The translations under genes were made by a program, and so were the position numbers. From positions 1-11,707 of the forward strand of contig LT649907.1 of assembly GCA_900128395.1 (NCBI GenBank): a stretch of 11,707 nt of DNA, written 5' to 3'. The notes beneath the pieces are model-generated. The model was not told where the DNA came from. It ran no database searches and saw only the letters and a list, made by a program, of their open reading frames with translations. This DNA comes from Stramenopiles sp. TOSAG23-2. Its lineage: Eukaryota > Sar. Positions 1 through 6,833 of this stretch are shown piece after piece. Each line of letters begins with the position of its first letter. The first letter of the stretch is position 1.

Positions 1-868
1 CATTTTCTATATAAGCTTGTATCACCTCTTTTCCCTTCGTTCCCTTCATTTCTTTCAAATAAGCAAAACATATTTCCCTATGCAAGGTGGTTCTGTAAAT
101 CAAGCATTTCATAAGATTTTCATCAATATCATTAATAAATAATAAAGCCAAGCCGTTCAAAATAAGTTCAATAGAAGGTATTTGGTTATACCGCATTAAT
201 AAAAAACCAGTTAGGATTATGCTCCATATCATTTCGACGAATTCTAAGAACACCCACATAATGGTTTTTTTTTTACTTGAAGTTGATATTATTATTCCTG
301 AATAATAATAATGATGAAAAAAACTAACTAATATTTTTACTTCAACATATCCACAAAAGAATAAAAAAAGAAAATAAAAAAGAACATCTTGCAAGAAAAA
401 TTTAATATAGTCTCCCATAGTTAGGTCATCTTTTGTTTCCACGACGCTGAATGTATTAATTTGATGTGTTGTGTTGTATGAAATATTGCCTACCCTGAAA
501 CCGTGTTCGTGATATTCCACTCTGGACCAATAACGATTTTCCTCCATGTCACCATCAGCTATAAGTGAAACATAAAGAAACATAGCTAGCTCTACAACTT
601 TAATTGCATAAGCGCTAATTCGAATGGACAAAGGCAGTTTTTTAGGGCAAAATAAAATATCATAAGCCCCAAGGTCTTCATCTTTCATATGCTCTTCATA
701 TATAATTTCAAGCTTGCTTCTTTTTTCTATTAGATCATATTTCTCTTGTATTTTTTCCATGAACTTTTTAAATAAGTCTGCCTCAGCATCACTTAAAACA
801 ATAGATTTTTCTTCAGTAGCCGAAGTTGCTTCGCCTATTAAGTTAGTTTCTGGAACAATTTTAGACAT
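1..868 (-). CDS. Multi-pass membrane protein, 3'-truncated by window edge
   Basis: An open frame of 289 codons starts at ATG 868-866 and has no stop before the left edge, so the gene continues outside the window. I do not recognise the family. Visible layout: a charged, probably coiled-coil N terminus (about residues 27-65), then hydrophobic segments near 83-104, 155-181 and 203-225. A conserved-looking stretch with Asn-Gly-Leu-Ala and Asp-Ile-Asp-Glu follows near 238-251. The C-terminal part contains a Lys/Gly-rich KGTKGK segment (276-281), encoded by a 22-bp sequence that recurs at 1008-1029. Codon use is less AT-biased than in the replication gene, so it may be flanking host sequence or a later acquisition. 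Calling it an integral membrane protein is inference from hydrophobicity. The long stop-free frame in AT-rich DNA supports a real gene. Confidence 0.75.
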   Translation of the reverse strand, partial: MSKIVPETNLIGEATSATEEKSIVLSDAEADLFKKFMEKIQEKYDLIEKRSKLEIIYEEHMKDEDLGAYDILFCPKKLPLSIRISAYAIKVVELAMFLYVSLIADGDMEENRYWSRVEYHEHGFRVGNISYNTTHQINTFSVVETKDDLTMGDYIKFFLQDVLFYFLFLFFCGYVEVKILVSFFHHYYYSGIIISTSSKKKTIMWVFLEFVEMIWSIILTGFLLMRYNQIPSIELILNGLALLFINDIDENLMKCLIYRTTLHREICFAYLKEMKGTKGKEVIQAYIEN

Positions 869-1322
869 CGTTAAGATTATTGTATGTATGTTTGCTATTT
901 GATTTTATTTTTATAAATATTTTTATTCAGTTTATACATGCCGTGTAGGTGTGTGTATAAACGCAGTTGAACGGTAAATTTATTATTTTCTAGGTAGAGA
1001 AAATATTCCTTCGTTCCCTTCATTTCTTTAAAAGGGGGCGCACAACCAGTCATTTTTTATATAGAAATAGCATTAAATCATAATAATATCCAAAAATAGC
1101 ATAAAATATCATTATTATAAATTTTTCAAAAATAAAATGAATAAATGATTGAAAATTTCAATACTATACACACTATATACATAAAGATATATATATCTAT
1201 ACGTATATACACAGACGGATGTATATCAAAAAGAAATTTATTAATAAAAACAATTAACAACAAACAACAATTGATTAAAAGAATATATACAAATTACAGC
1301 AACAAAACAATATTTATACAAT
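869..1322. other. Divergent intergenic region, 454 bp
   Basis: It lies between the minus-strand membrane protein gene and the plus-strand charged-protein gene, so it should carry both promoters. It holds TATA-like AT-rich tracts near 910-925 and one copy of the CCTTCGTTC-CCTTCATTT motif (1008-1025). Just after this is a short GC-rich island at about 1034-1050. A perfect 14-bp palindrome (agatatatatatct, 1185-1198) sits in a run of TA-rich low-complexity sequence, and an A-rich leader precedes the start at 1323. A short frame at 1145-1345 overlaps the next gene and looks spurious. A host-virus junction could lie here, but I cannot see one. Confidence 0.5.
1008..1029. repeat. 22-bp repeat shared with the left membrane protein gene
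   Basis: ccttcgttcccttcatttcttt at 1008-1029 is identical to 34-55 inside the minus-strand membrane protein gene. It is 974 bp away, in the same orientation, here in non-coding DNA. It contains the same 9-base dimer seen before the replication gene. Confidence 0.85.
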
Positions 1323-2378
1323 ATGAGTTCAACGCCAACAAATAGAAAAAATATAAAGGGCATCTCAGATCCAGCACAAGATATGTTGGAAAACTTCAGA
1401 AAAGATGGATCCCTTGAGTTTAGTATGGACGTTTTTAACGATTTAATTGATGCCGGAGACACAGACGAAAGAATGTTTTTAGCTGAAAAACTTGTGAAAA
1501 AAGACGGGGTAAAAAAATCTATTTATTATTCAATGTATGAATGCGACGACCGATTTGAAAAACAAGAAAAAGTATTTGATAATTTAGTTGTGGTAGATGA
1601 AGACATGTCGTTAAGACAGGTTGTAGATAAAGGAACTATCTACAAAGAAGTCCATGAGTGGTTGGAAGCCAACGAACAACGTGATAAAGATGACAAAGCG
1701 AGAAAAGCGCTAGAACCATTAACTGAATGGTATGAACGAAATAAAGCAAACCGAAAAAAGAAGGTAGCAGCACAGAAAATTGAAGAACTTATTACAAATA
1801 TCAAAGATTTTGAAGACGAACTTCAACGTGCAACAAAACCATCCATGCAAAAGTTGCTGAAAGCGGAAGTGGCAAAAGCAAGTAAAGATCTTGAAAAGAG
1901 AAAAAAGAAATTTATAAATGATTTTCACGAATCTTACGAAACCTACAAAAATATTGGACCTTCTCCGCTGCAACGACAAGATACGTTAGAAGATTTAGAA
2001 GAGAAGAAAAAAACCATTAATGATGCTATAAAAAGGGCTGAGGAACGACGTAAAAGAAAAAGAGATAGTGATGATGAAGGATCTAGTTCGAGCTCAGATA
2101 GCGATAGCGATAGCGATGATGATGATGATGATGATGGCAATGATGATGATTTTACAAGTGCCCCAACTCCAAGTTCAAAGAAGAAAAAGAAAAAGAACGA
2201 CGAAACAGGACACAATATTACAAGTTTTTTTGCAGGAAGTAGTAAAAAGAAAAATACAACGCCTTCAGCATTTGATATAGACGATGATACAAACGAAAAA
2301 ATTCAAGAATTTTTACAAACACAAAAAAAGAAAAAGGCAAAATCAAGCAAGAAAAAGAAGAAAAAAAGCAGACATTGA
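1323..2378 (+). CDS. Highly charged, probably nuclear protein with PIP-box-like motif
   Basis: 351 residues, family not recognised. Residues 1-115 look globular and acidic. About 118-250 is Lys/Glu-rich and probably helical or coiled coil. Residues 254-276 are a Ser/Asp then Asp run, followed by Lys clusters at 286-291 and at the C terminus that resemble nuclear localisation signals. Between them, residues 296-303 read GHNITSFF, then AGSSKKK. This fits the PCNA-interacting (PIP) pattern of hydrophobic-x-x-aromatic-aromatic with basic flanks, but lacks the usual Gln. A chromatin- or replication-associated role in the nucleus is inference from composition and this motif. The gene converges on the methyltransferase gene at 2462. 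The start at 1323 follows an A-rich leader, and the next Met is only at residue 25. The frame is certain; the function is not. Confidence 0.85.
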   Translation: MSSTPTNRKNIKGISDPAQDMLENFRKDGSLEFSMDVFNDLIDAGDTDERMFLAEKLVKKDGVKKSIYYSMYECDDRFEKQEKVFDNLVVVDEDMSLRQVVDKGTIYKEVHEWLEANEQRDKDDKARKALEPLTEWYERNKANRKKKVAAQKIEELITNIKDFEDELQRATKPSMQKLLKAEVAKASKDLEKRKKKFINDFHESYETYKNIGPSPLQRQDTLEDLEEKKKTINDAIKRAEERRKRKRDSDDEGSSSSSDSDSDSDDDDDDDGNDDDFTSAPTPSSKKKKKKNDETGHNITSFFAGSSKKKNTTPSAFDIDDDTNEKIQEFLQTQKKKKAKSSKKKKKKSRH

Positions 2379-2461
2379 CTACCACAAAGTCCAATGTCGA
2401 TTAAACAAATAGACAGATATGAAATATTTCAATCAAAAAAAAATCTTATAAGTTGTTTTAT

Positions 2462-3193
2462 TTAAAAAGATTTTAATTTAAATGTATAATAATTATTTTT
2501 TTTTTTACTAAATGTGATAAACACATAACGTCCATACCATCTTTTATCATTTACTATATGTTGAGATTGAATGTACCAACCTAATTGATTCATTTGATTT
2601 AATCTACGAGGAGTAAAAGTATTCATAGTTGATAAATTTATTAACCAAAAGATACCTTTAGTTGATATATTCATTGCTTTAAGATGAAAACGCCAGAATA
2701 ATTTACGTGGCACAAACGGAGGATTTCCAATGATGTATTGAACTTTTGATTTGTAATGAAAAAAATTGCGACCTTTGTTTAATTCACACCAATCTTTTTC
2801 TACATAAGATGGTAAATTATTATAAAAAGCTCCGTTGCCCATGCATGGATCTAAGATAATATCATTTTCTTTAAAATTACATCTTTTGATTAAATGTTTT
2901 GCCATTTTTTCATTGGTATATACAAACGTTTTATCGAATTTATTAATTAATATTCCTAGATTGTCTAATTTATCCTTTTTATAATCCCAAATTTTCTTTT
3001 TATCATACGTAAAATCATGCATCATCTTTAAATAATATATAGCTTGTTGATAGTTTTTTTGTTTGACAACATCTTTTAATGTAGCATGTTCCAACTCTTT
3101 ATTTAATTGACGTATTTTATGAAATTCCAAATATTCATAAGCTTTTTTATAGTTTTTTTGTTTAACTATATCTTTTAAAGTTATATTATCCAT
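2462..3193 (-). CDS. Adenine-N6-type DNA methyltransferase with N-terminal helical repeat module
   Basis: 243 residues from ATG 3193-3191. A frame from 3205 would add four residues, but the 3193 start gives MDNITLKDI, which aligns without gaps with the starts of the two plus-strand methyltransferases (MDKYSLKQI, MESYSLKQI). Residues 4-56 hold two copies of a Leu-Lys-Asp-Ile/Val...Tyr...Ala...Leu hairpin, 33 residues apart. The class I SAM-dependent fold follows: motif I DPCMGNGAF at 115-123, a possible ribose-binding acidic residue just after (DWCELN), and catalytic motif IV NPPF at 157-160. That motif is typical of N6-adenine or N4-cytosine amino-methylating enzymes. The target, DNA or RNA, cannot be read from sequence. 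It is divergent from its paralogue at 3443. An AATAAA overlaps the stop codon on the coding strand. It may be an orphan methyltransferase, since no endonuclease lies nearby. Confidence 0.85.
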   Translation of the reverse strand: MDNITLKDIVKQKNYKKAYEYLEFHKIRQLNKELEHATLKDVVKQKNYQQAIYYLKMMHDFTYDKKKIWDYKKDKLDNLGILINKFDKTFVYTNEKMAKHLIKRCNFKENDIILDPCMGNGAFYNNLPSYVEKDWCELNKGRNFFHYKSKVQYIIGNPPFVPRKLFWRFHLKAMNISTKGIFWLINLSTMNTFTPRRLNQMNQLGWYIQSQHIVNDKRWYGRYVFITFSKKKNNYYTFKLKSF

Positions 3194-3442
3194 TTCTGTA
3201 TTCATTTTATCTTGTATAATATATGGATGTTATTATTTTGCAATTTTTATATGATTATTTGTATGTATGTATATATTTATATACGGTATAATTATAACAT
3301 TACGAAAAATAAATAGCACTAATTTTACTATTTATTATTCAATTTTCACAAAAAAACATATATTCATAAAGATAAAATAATAATAATAATAATAATAACA
3401 TGAAACATAAAAAAGATATAAAGAAAACAAAAAATCAATAAA
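3194..3442. promoter_or_regulatory. Divergent promoter region of methyltransferase genes
   Basis: About 250 bp of AT-rich sequence separates the minus-strand methyltransferase from the first plus-strand copy, so both promoters must lie here. It contains TA-rich tracts around 3255-3290, an (AAT)7 microsatellite at 3376-3396, and an A-rich leader before the start at 3443. No specific box can be assigned with confidence. Confidence 0.4.
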
Positions 3443-4129
3443 ATGGATAAATATTCATTAAAACAAATAAAAGAAAAAGGTTTATATGAAGAAGCCAAAT
3501 CTTTTTTAGAAGCAAAACATCTGGAACAAATAAAAAATGAATTATTCGATAAAAGTTTAAAAGAAATAGCCAGATCTAAACGATATGAAGATGCTAAACT
3601 AATATTATTTGCTGAAATATTACAAACAAAAAATGAGTTTTACACACCGAAAGAAGCTTTTCAACAAATAAATCATTTTATACCGAAAGATAAGACAATA
3701 TGGGAACCATTTACAATGGGAAATCACAAATGTATAGAAAGTCCAACCTATTTACGAGAACTAGGTCATAAAGTTATAGCGACAGGCGAGAATTTTTTTA
3801 CATGTTCCTATGGTGATATTGTTGTCAGTAATATACCTTTTTCCACACCAAAGGGCACACCAAATATAAAGATGCGGATATTAAAGCGTTTGGTATTTTT
3901 AAAAAAACCATTTTTATTACTAGTCCCAATACAATTTTTACAAACAAGAGAGATTAAAATGTTTCAACAAAAATATGGAGAGATTCAATTATTAATTCCG
4001 TGTGATAGAATTAAATTTTATTATTATATAAATAAAAAGCGACACCAATATGCACACCCAAACAACCATCATATTTGTTGTTGGATTTGTTGGAAAATGA
4101 ATTATGAGCGAGACGTGTATTTTTTGTAA
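3443..4129 (+). CDS. Putative adenine methyltransferase, tandem copy 1
   Basis: 228 residues. The N-terminal module (4-56) has two hairpin repeats beginning SLKQI (residue 5) and SLKEI (residue 38), matching those of the divergent minus-strand enzyme without gaps. The catalytic part has an entry motif EFYTP (65-69), a motif I-like WEPFTMGNH (87-95), an acidic GENFF (115-119) and a motif IV-like SNIPF (129-133). The second position is Ile rather than the usual Pro (NIPF instead of NPPF), as tolerated in rRNA adenine dimethylases. A hydrophobic strand KPFLLLVP follows (155-162), then a Trp/Cys-rich WICWK near the C terminus. It is closely similar to the next gene up to about residue 180, but residues 187-213 have diverged without a frameshift. 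Whether it is catalytically active is unknown. Annotation as a methyltransferase is from motifs. Confidence 0.8.
   Translation: MDKYSLKQIKEKGLYEEAKSFLEAKHLEQIKNELFDKSLKEIARSKRYEDAKLILFAEILQTKNEFYTPKEAFQQINHFIPKDKTIWEPFTMGNHKCIESPTYLRELGHKVIATGENFFTCSYGDIVVSNIPFSTPKGTPNIKMRILKRLVFLKKPFLLLVPIQFLQTREIKMFQQKYGEIQLLIPCDRIKFYYYINKKRHQYAHPNNHHICCWICWKMNYERDVYFL
3513..3568 (+). repeat. 56-bp perfect direct repeat, copy 1 (second copy 4353-4408)
   Basis: The 56 bases starting at 3513 recur without change at 4353-4408, exactly 840 bp on. The start codons of the two genes are also 840 bp apart. The repeat lies in the shared N-terminal module and extends, with scattered substitutions, through the motif IV codons. 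It marks a tandem gene duplication. Confidence 0.9.
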
Positions 4130-4282
4130 AATAATATGTAGATAGCATTAGGATCCATTTTTCTGATTTTTTTTTACTTAATAATTTATTATATATATAC
4201 CACAAATATATATATATGCATAGATAGATAGATAAACATATATGCACATGTTTATAAATAAAAATAAAAGTAAAAACACAAA
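4130..4282 (+). promoter_or_regulatory. Spacer and probable promoter of methyltransferase copy 2
   Basis: This 153-bp spacer between the two tandem copies is rich in TA repeats and holds a short GATA run (4221-4234), ending in an A-rich leader before the start at 4283. It does not visibly match the sequence before copy 1. No clear terminator for copy 1 is seen beyond a T-run at about 4169-4176. Confidence 0.3.
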
Positions 4283-4966
4283 ATGGAATCTTATTCATTA
4301 AAACAAATAAAAGAAAACGATTTATATGAAGAAGCTAAGTCATTTTTAAAAACAAAACATCTGGAACAAATAAAAAATGAATTATTCGATAAAAGTTTAA
4401 AAGAAATATGTAGATCCAAAGAGTATAAACCTGCACTTTATATATTAAAAGAATACATGCTACGTGAAAAAAATGAATACTATACAAACAAAGATACGTT
4501 TGAAAAGATTAACCATTTAATACCAAAAAATAAAATAATATGGGAACCATTTACAATGGGAAACCACAAATATATCGAAAGTCCAACATATTTACGAGAA
4601 CTAGGTCATGAAGTTATAGCAACAGGCGAGAATTTTTTTACATGCAACTATGGTGATATCGTAGTTAGCAACATGCCTTTTAACCAACATATGGGTGAAG
4701 AATCGATAAAGGTACGAATTATTAAACGTTTAATAAAAATGAATAAGCCCTTTATGCTTTTGGTTCAAAGTAATTTTATTCAAACAAAAGTATTTAAAAC
4801 TATACGTGATAGACACAGACATTTTCAATTTATACTTCCTAGCTACAAAGTGAGTTATCACAGAAAAGATTTACATGGGGATAAAGTAAAACTGAGTGTT
4901 CCAAATTTTTATAGTTCGTGGATCTGCTGGAAAATAAATTTGGCTGCTGATGTGATTTTTGTGTAA
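4283..4966 (+). CDS. Putative adenine methyltransferase, tandem copy 2
   Basis: 227 residues, paralogue of the gene 840 bp upstream. Residues 4-56 carry the same two-repeat helical module. Core motifs are ENEYYT-like ENTRY (NEYYT 64-68), WEPFTMGNH (87-95), GENFF (115-119), motif IV-like SNMPF (129-133) and KPFMLLV (155-161), with the C-terminal WICWK (213-217). The second position of motif IV is Met, so both tandem copies depart from NPPF while keeping Asn, Pro and Phe. The region between about 187 and 212 differs from copy 1 and could be a target-recognition or substrate loop, although that is inference. The gene converges on the small secreted-protein gene with 31 bp between stop codons. 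An AATAAA lies 21 bp past the stop. Likely role: SAM-dependent modification of viral or host nucleic acid. Confidence 0.8.
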   Translation: MESYSLKQIKENDLYEEAKSFLKTKHLEQIKNELFDKSLKEICRSKEYKPALYILKEYMLREKNEYYTNKDTFEKINHLIPKNKIIWEPFTMGNHKYIESPTYLRELGHEVIATGENFFTCNYGDIVVSNMPFNQHMGEESIKVRIIKRLIKMNKPFMLLVQSNFIQTKVFKTIRDRHRHFQFILPSYKVSYHRKDLHGDKVKLSVPNFYSSWICWKINLAADVIFV

Positions 4967-4986
4967 AACTAAATGATTTAATACTT

Positions 4987-5002
4987 AATAAATAGCTTTA
5001 TT
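4987..5002. terminator. Bidirectional AATAAA hairpin between convergent genes
   Basis: The sequence aataaa-tagc-tttatt forms a 6-bp stem with a 4-base loop and gives an AATAAA poly(A)-type signal on both strands. On the plus strand it lies 21 bp after the stop of methyltransferase copy 2. On the minus strand it overlaps the stop codon of the 4998-5498 gene. A role in 3'-end formation is inference. Confidence 0.4.
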
Positions 5003-5498
5003 TTTTTATCATAGCCTGTGATGCGGACGTAAGCGCACTATTAATACTTACACCTCCCTGTGGCATCCAACCTTCAGCTATTTTCTCCTCAACTAGGAAA
5101 GCCAGTTGCTTGTAGAGAAGCGGCTCAATAAATTCATTACCTGGTGCATATCTATATATTCCTCCTGTGCTCTTTTCTAAAACAGGCAGTCCTTTTGCTA
5201 GATTTTTTATCTCTTCATAAGTTAGATCAGGTTTTGTCTGTACTCCCCCAAATACAGGAGCTTTTGGTTTTTTTTGGAGTTCTTGTTGATATAGTGCATA
5301 TAACCGTTTATAATTATCAGCAGCTTTCTTATATTCATCTGTTTCCAATACATCAGACCTAGATGCCCTAACTATAATATATTTCTGATGAGGAGCGGTA
5401 ATGTGTACTGAACTGTCTGCATGGACAGGAACTGTATTGATTGAGTAATATATCCACACTAAAACACACAAAAAAGCAGCTAAAATGTATTTCATCAT
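4998..5498 (-). CDS. Small exported or anchored protein with DUF1737-like C terminus
   Basis: 166 residues. The N terminus has a hydrophobic segment (about 4-21) followed by VPVHA (23-27), which reads as a signal peptide with possible cleavage after Ala27, or as a signal anchor. The middle (50-115) is charged and probably helical. The last 40 residues hold LAFLVEEKIAEGWMPQGGVS (132-151) and end in SQAMIKK. This pattern of a helix, then Gly-Trp...Gly-Gly and Gln-Ala-Met/Ile, resembles DUF1737, a small domain of unknown function common in bacteria and phages. The assignment is from memory of the family pattern. The gene is visibly less AT-rich than its neighbours, which suggests transfer. Two ATG codons are adjacent at the start (5498 and 5495), so the choice makes one residue difference. 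Confidence 0.75.
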   Translation of the reverse strand: MMKYILAAFLCVLVWIYYSINTVPVHADSSVHITAPHQKYIIVRASRSDVLETDEYKKAADNYKRLYALYQQELQKKPKAPVFGGVQTKPDLTYEEIKNLAKGLPVLEKSTGGIYRYAPGNEFIEPLLYKQLAFLVEEKIAEGWMPQGGVSINSALTSASQAMIKK

Positions 5499-5835
5499 TT
5501 TTTTATTATTCTTTTTTATGTTATTAATATTTTTTATATTTGCATGTGTATTTTTATTTTATCTTATGTATAAAATAAGTAATTATTTAATAAATATTAT
5601 TTATTTTTTACAGATTTATATTTATATTTGTTGTAAAAGTAATTTGTATCTAATAAAATAATAATATGGATATAGCATTATATGGCGTTTTTCCAATAAT
5701 GAAGTAAATAAAATAAATATCGTTAATAAAAACCTACAATCTGATACATAAAAATATTCAACAATATAATTTATCTCTTTTTGTCAATTTGGGGAGAGAA
5801 AATAATTATTAGATAACCGTCCTGTGTAAGCTAAT
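5499..5835. other. Divergent AT-rich intergenic region, 337 bp
   Basis: It separates the divergent genes at 4998-5498 and 5836-6507 and presumably holds both promoters. The sequence is mostly T- and A-rich runs with no gene: the ATG at 5666 opens only a 13-codon frame. A slightly less AT-rich patch lies at about 5790-5830, just before the start at 5836. No structured RNA, tRNA or clear repeat was found. Confidence 0.5.
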
Positions 5836-6507
5836 ATGGATTATATTAGTAATATATTATCAAAATGTTTTAAACATAATGTAGATTTAAGTTATGAACG
5901 TATAAAAAAATGGTTCATCCCTGTAAGAAACTGTATTATGTTTTTTATCATGTGTGAAGTTATTATTATCATGTGTGACTCCGTGGCAGACAAGTTTTGT
6001 AAAATACAAATACAGTGGTCTGTATGGTGGTTGTTATCGTGGTTTAACAAAAAAGATGGAAACTTATGTTATTACGTTCGTAAAATCCCATTGGATGTAA
6101 TAACTGCAAGAAACAATTATTTTTGGGAAATAATTTCACTATGGTTTGCGTTCATCACCACCACTTTATGGAATAACTCTCATGCAGTTTATAACCACAA
6201 TAAAACTATCACATCACAGGAGTTAGAAAATTTTAAAGATTTTCCATTAATGAAAAATGTCACAACACAAGTGTATGCAGTTTGGGATATTCCTGGTTTA
6301 AAAGCTGGAGTGTATTTAAATTATAATGATATTGAAACATTTCATAAAAGGAAAGGAAAAGAATTCGGGGACTATCATGGAGTTCGGAGTTATAACTCTA
6401 AAAATTGTGGGGGTGATTTATTAAGAACAGTAAAAACAGCAGAGGAAAAAGTAAAGGATGAGTTAAGAGTAAAGAATATTCCACATTTGCGTATAAAAAA
6501 AGAATAA
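5836..6507 (+). CDS. Membrane protein with viroplasmin/RNase H1 N-domain-like tail
   Basis: 223 residues, not firmly recognised. A hydrophobic segment rich in Ile, Met and Cys spans about 33-50, and a second, Trp/Phe-rich one spans about 95-112. The segment 144-188 reads TQVYAVW...GLKAGVYLNYND...GDYHGVRSYNS. This resembles the small hybrid-binding domain at the start of eukaryotic RNase H1 and in caulimovirus viroplasmin, with its Tyr-Ala-Val, Gly-Ile/Val-Tyr, Trp/Tyr-Asn-Asp and Gly...Lys/Arg-Ser-Phe/Tyr pattern. No RNase H catalytic domain follows: the protein ends 35 residues later in a Lys/Glu-rich tail. If right, it would be a membrane-tethered nucleic-acid-binding module, but that is inference. 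The gene heads a same-strand run with the small basic gene and the replication gene. Confidence 0.7.
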   Translation: MDYISNILSKCFKHNVDLSYERIKKWFIPVRNCIMFFIMCEVIIIMCDSVADKFCKIQIQWSVWWLLSWFNKKDGNLCYYVRKIPLDVITARNNYFWEIISLWFAFITTTLWNNSHAVYNHNKTITSQELENFKDFPLMKNVTTQVYAVWDIPGLKAGVYLNYNDIETFHKRKGKEFGDYHGVRSYNSKNCGGDLLRTVKTAEEKVKDELRVKNIPHLRIKKE

Positions 6508-6579
6508 CTTTAGATTCACATTAAGTATAATATATAAAAAAATTCATATAAATATAATTTATTTCTAGTATATATATAT

Positions 6580-6789
6580 ATGATAAAGGTAAATATAAAC
6601 GAAATTGAGGCGATGAGCCTAACAGAACTAAAAAATGTATTACGGCAATTTTTAGAAAAAGAAAATGCGAGATTAGAAAAAATGAGAAAAGCTCATGCAA
6701 AATATAGAAAAAGTGAAAAAGGTCGGAAAAAAATGCGAGAATTACAGAAAAAACACTACCAAAAATCCAAAAATCCACCAAAAAACTAG
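6580..6789 (+). CDS. Small basic helical protein
   Basis: 69 residues. The first 30 predict an amphipathic helix (MSLTELKNVLRQFLEKENAR, 12-31). The remainder is strongly basic, with spaced aromatic residues: HAKYRKSEKGRKKMRELQKK at 39-58, then HYQKSK. The Tyr-Arg-Lys...Glu-Lys-Gly-Arg...Gln-Lys-Lys-His-Tyr pattern is like small DNA-binding segments found in giant-virus and phage proteins, sometimes ahead of HNH nucleases, but no nuclease motif is present here. Nucleic-acid binding is inference from charge. It lies on the same strand between the membrane protein and the replication gene. Its start follows a TA repeat. A longer antisense frame over it (6521-6907) is low-complexity hydrophobic and was discounted. 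Frame and charge pattern favour a real gene. Confidence 0.6.
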   Translation: MIKVNINEIEAMSLTELKNVLRQFLEKENARLEKMRKAHAKYRKSEKGRKKMRELQKKHYQKSKNPPKN

Positions 6790-6833
6790 CTTTTTTTCCA
6801 AAAAAACAGAGAAAACGACTCAAAAAGTAGCAT

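Noticed and set aside
714-902. Plus-strand 62-codon frame
   Set aside because: It lies antisense to the 289-codon stop-free membrane protein frame, which is far longer and has organised hydrophobic segments.
1145-1345. Short plus-strand frame before the charged-protein gene
   Set aside because: Composition is that of AT-rich non-coding DNA and it overlaps the better-supported start at 1323 in another frame.
1943-2280. Short frames on both strands over the Ser/Asp run
   Set aside because: They are shadows of the GAT/AGC repeats in the charged-protein gene, giving poly-Met or poly-Ser translations.
3376-3396. (AAT)7 tract as a telomere-like or origin repeat
   Set aside because: It is short and typical of microsatellites in AT-rich DNA, with no accompanying structure.
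4001-4100. Possible frameshift explaining the divergent end of methyltransferase copy 1
   Set aside because: The C-terminal WICWK motif is recovered in the same frame with an offset of only one residue, so divergence without net frame loss is simpler.
4011-4298. Antisense 95-codon frame over the end of methyltransferase copy 1
   Set aside because: It is mostly encoded by TA-repeat spacer and the complement of a supported gene.
5820-5838. Possible splice donor (gtaag) before the gene at 5836, with a tttttacag acceptor-like site at 5603-5612
   Set aside because: The acceptor lies before the donor and the gene is complete without splicing.
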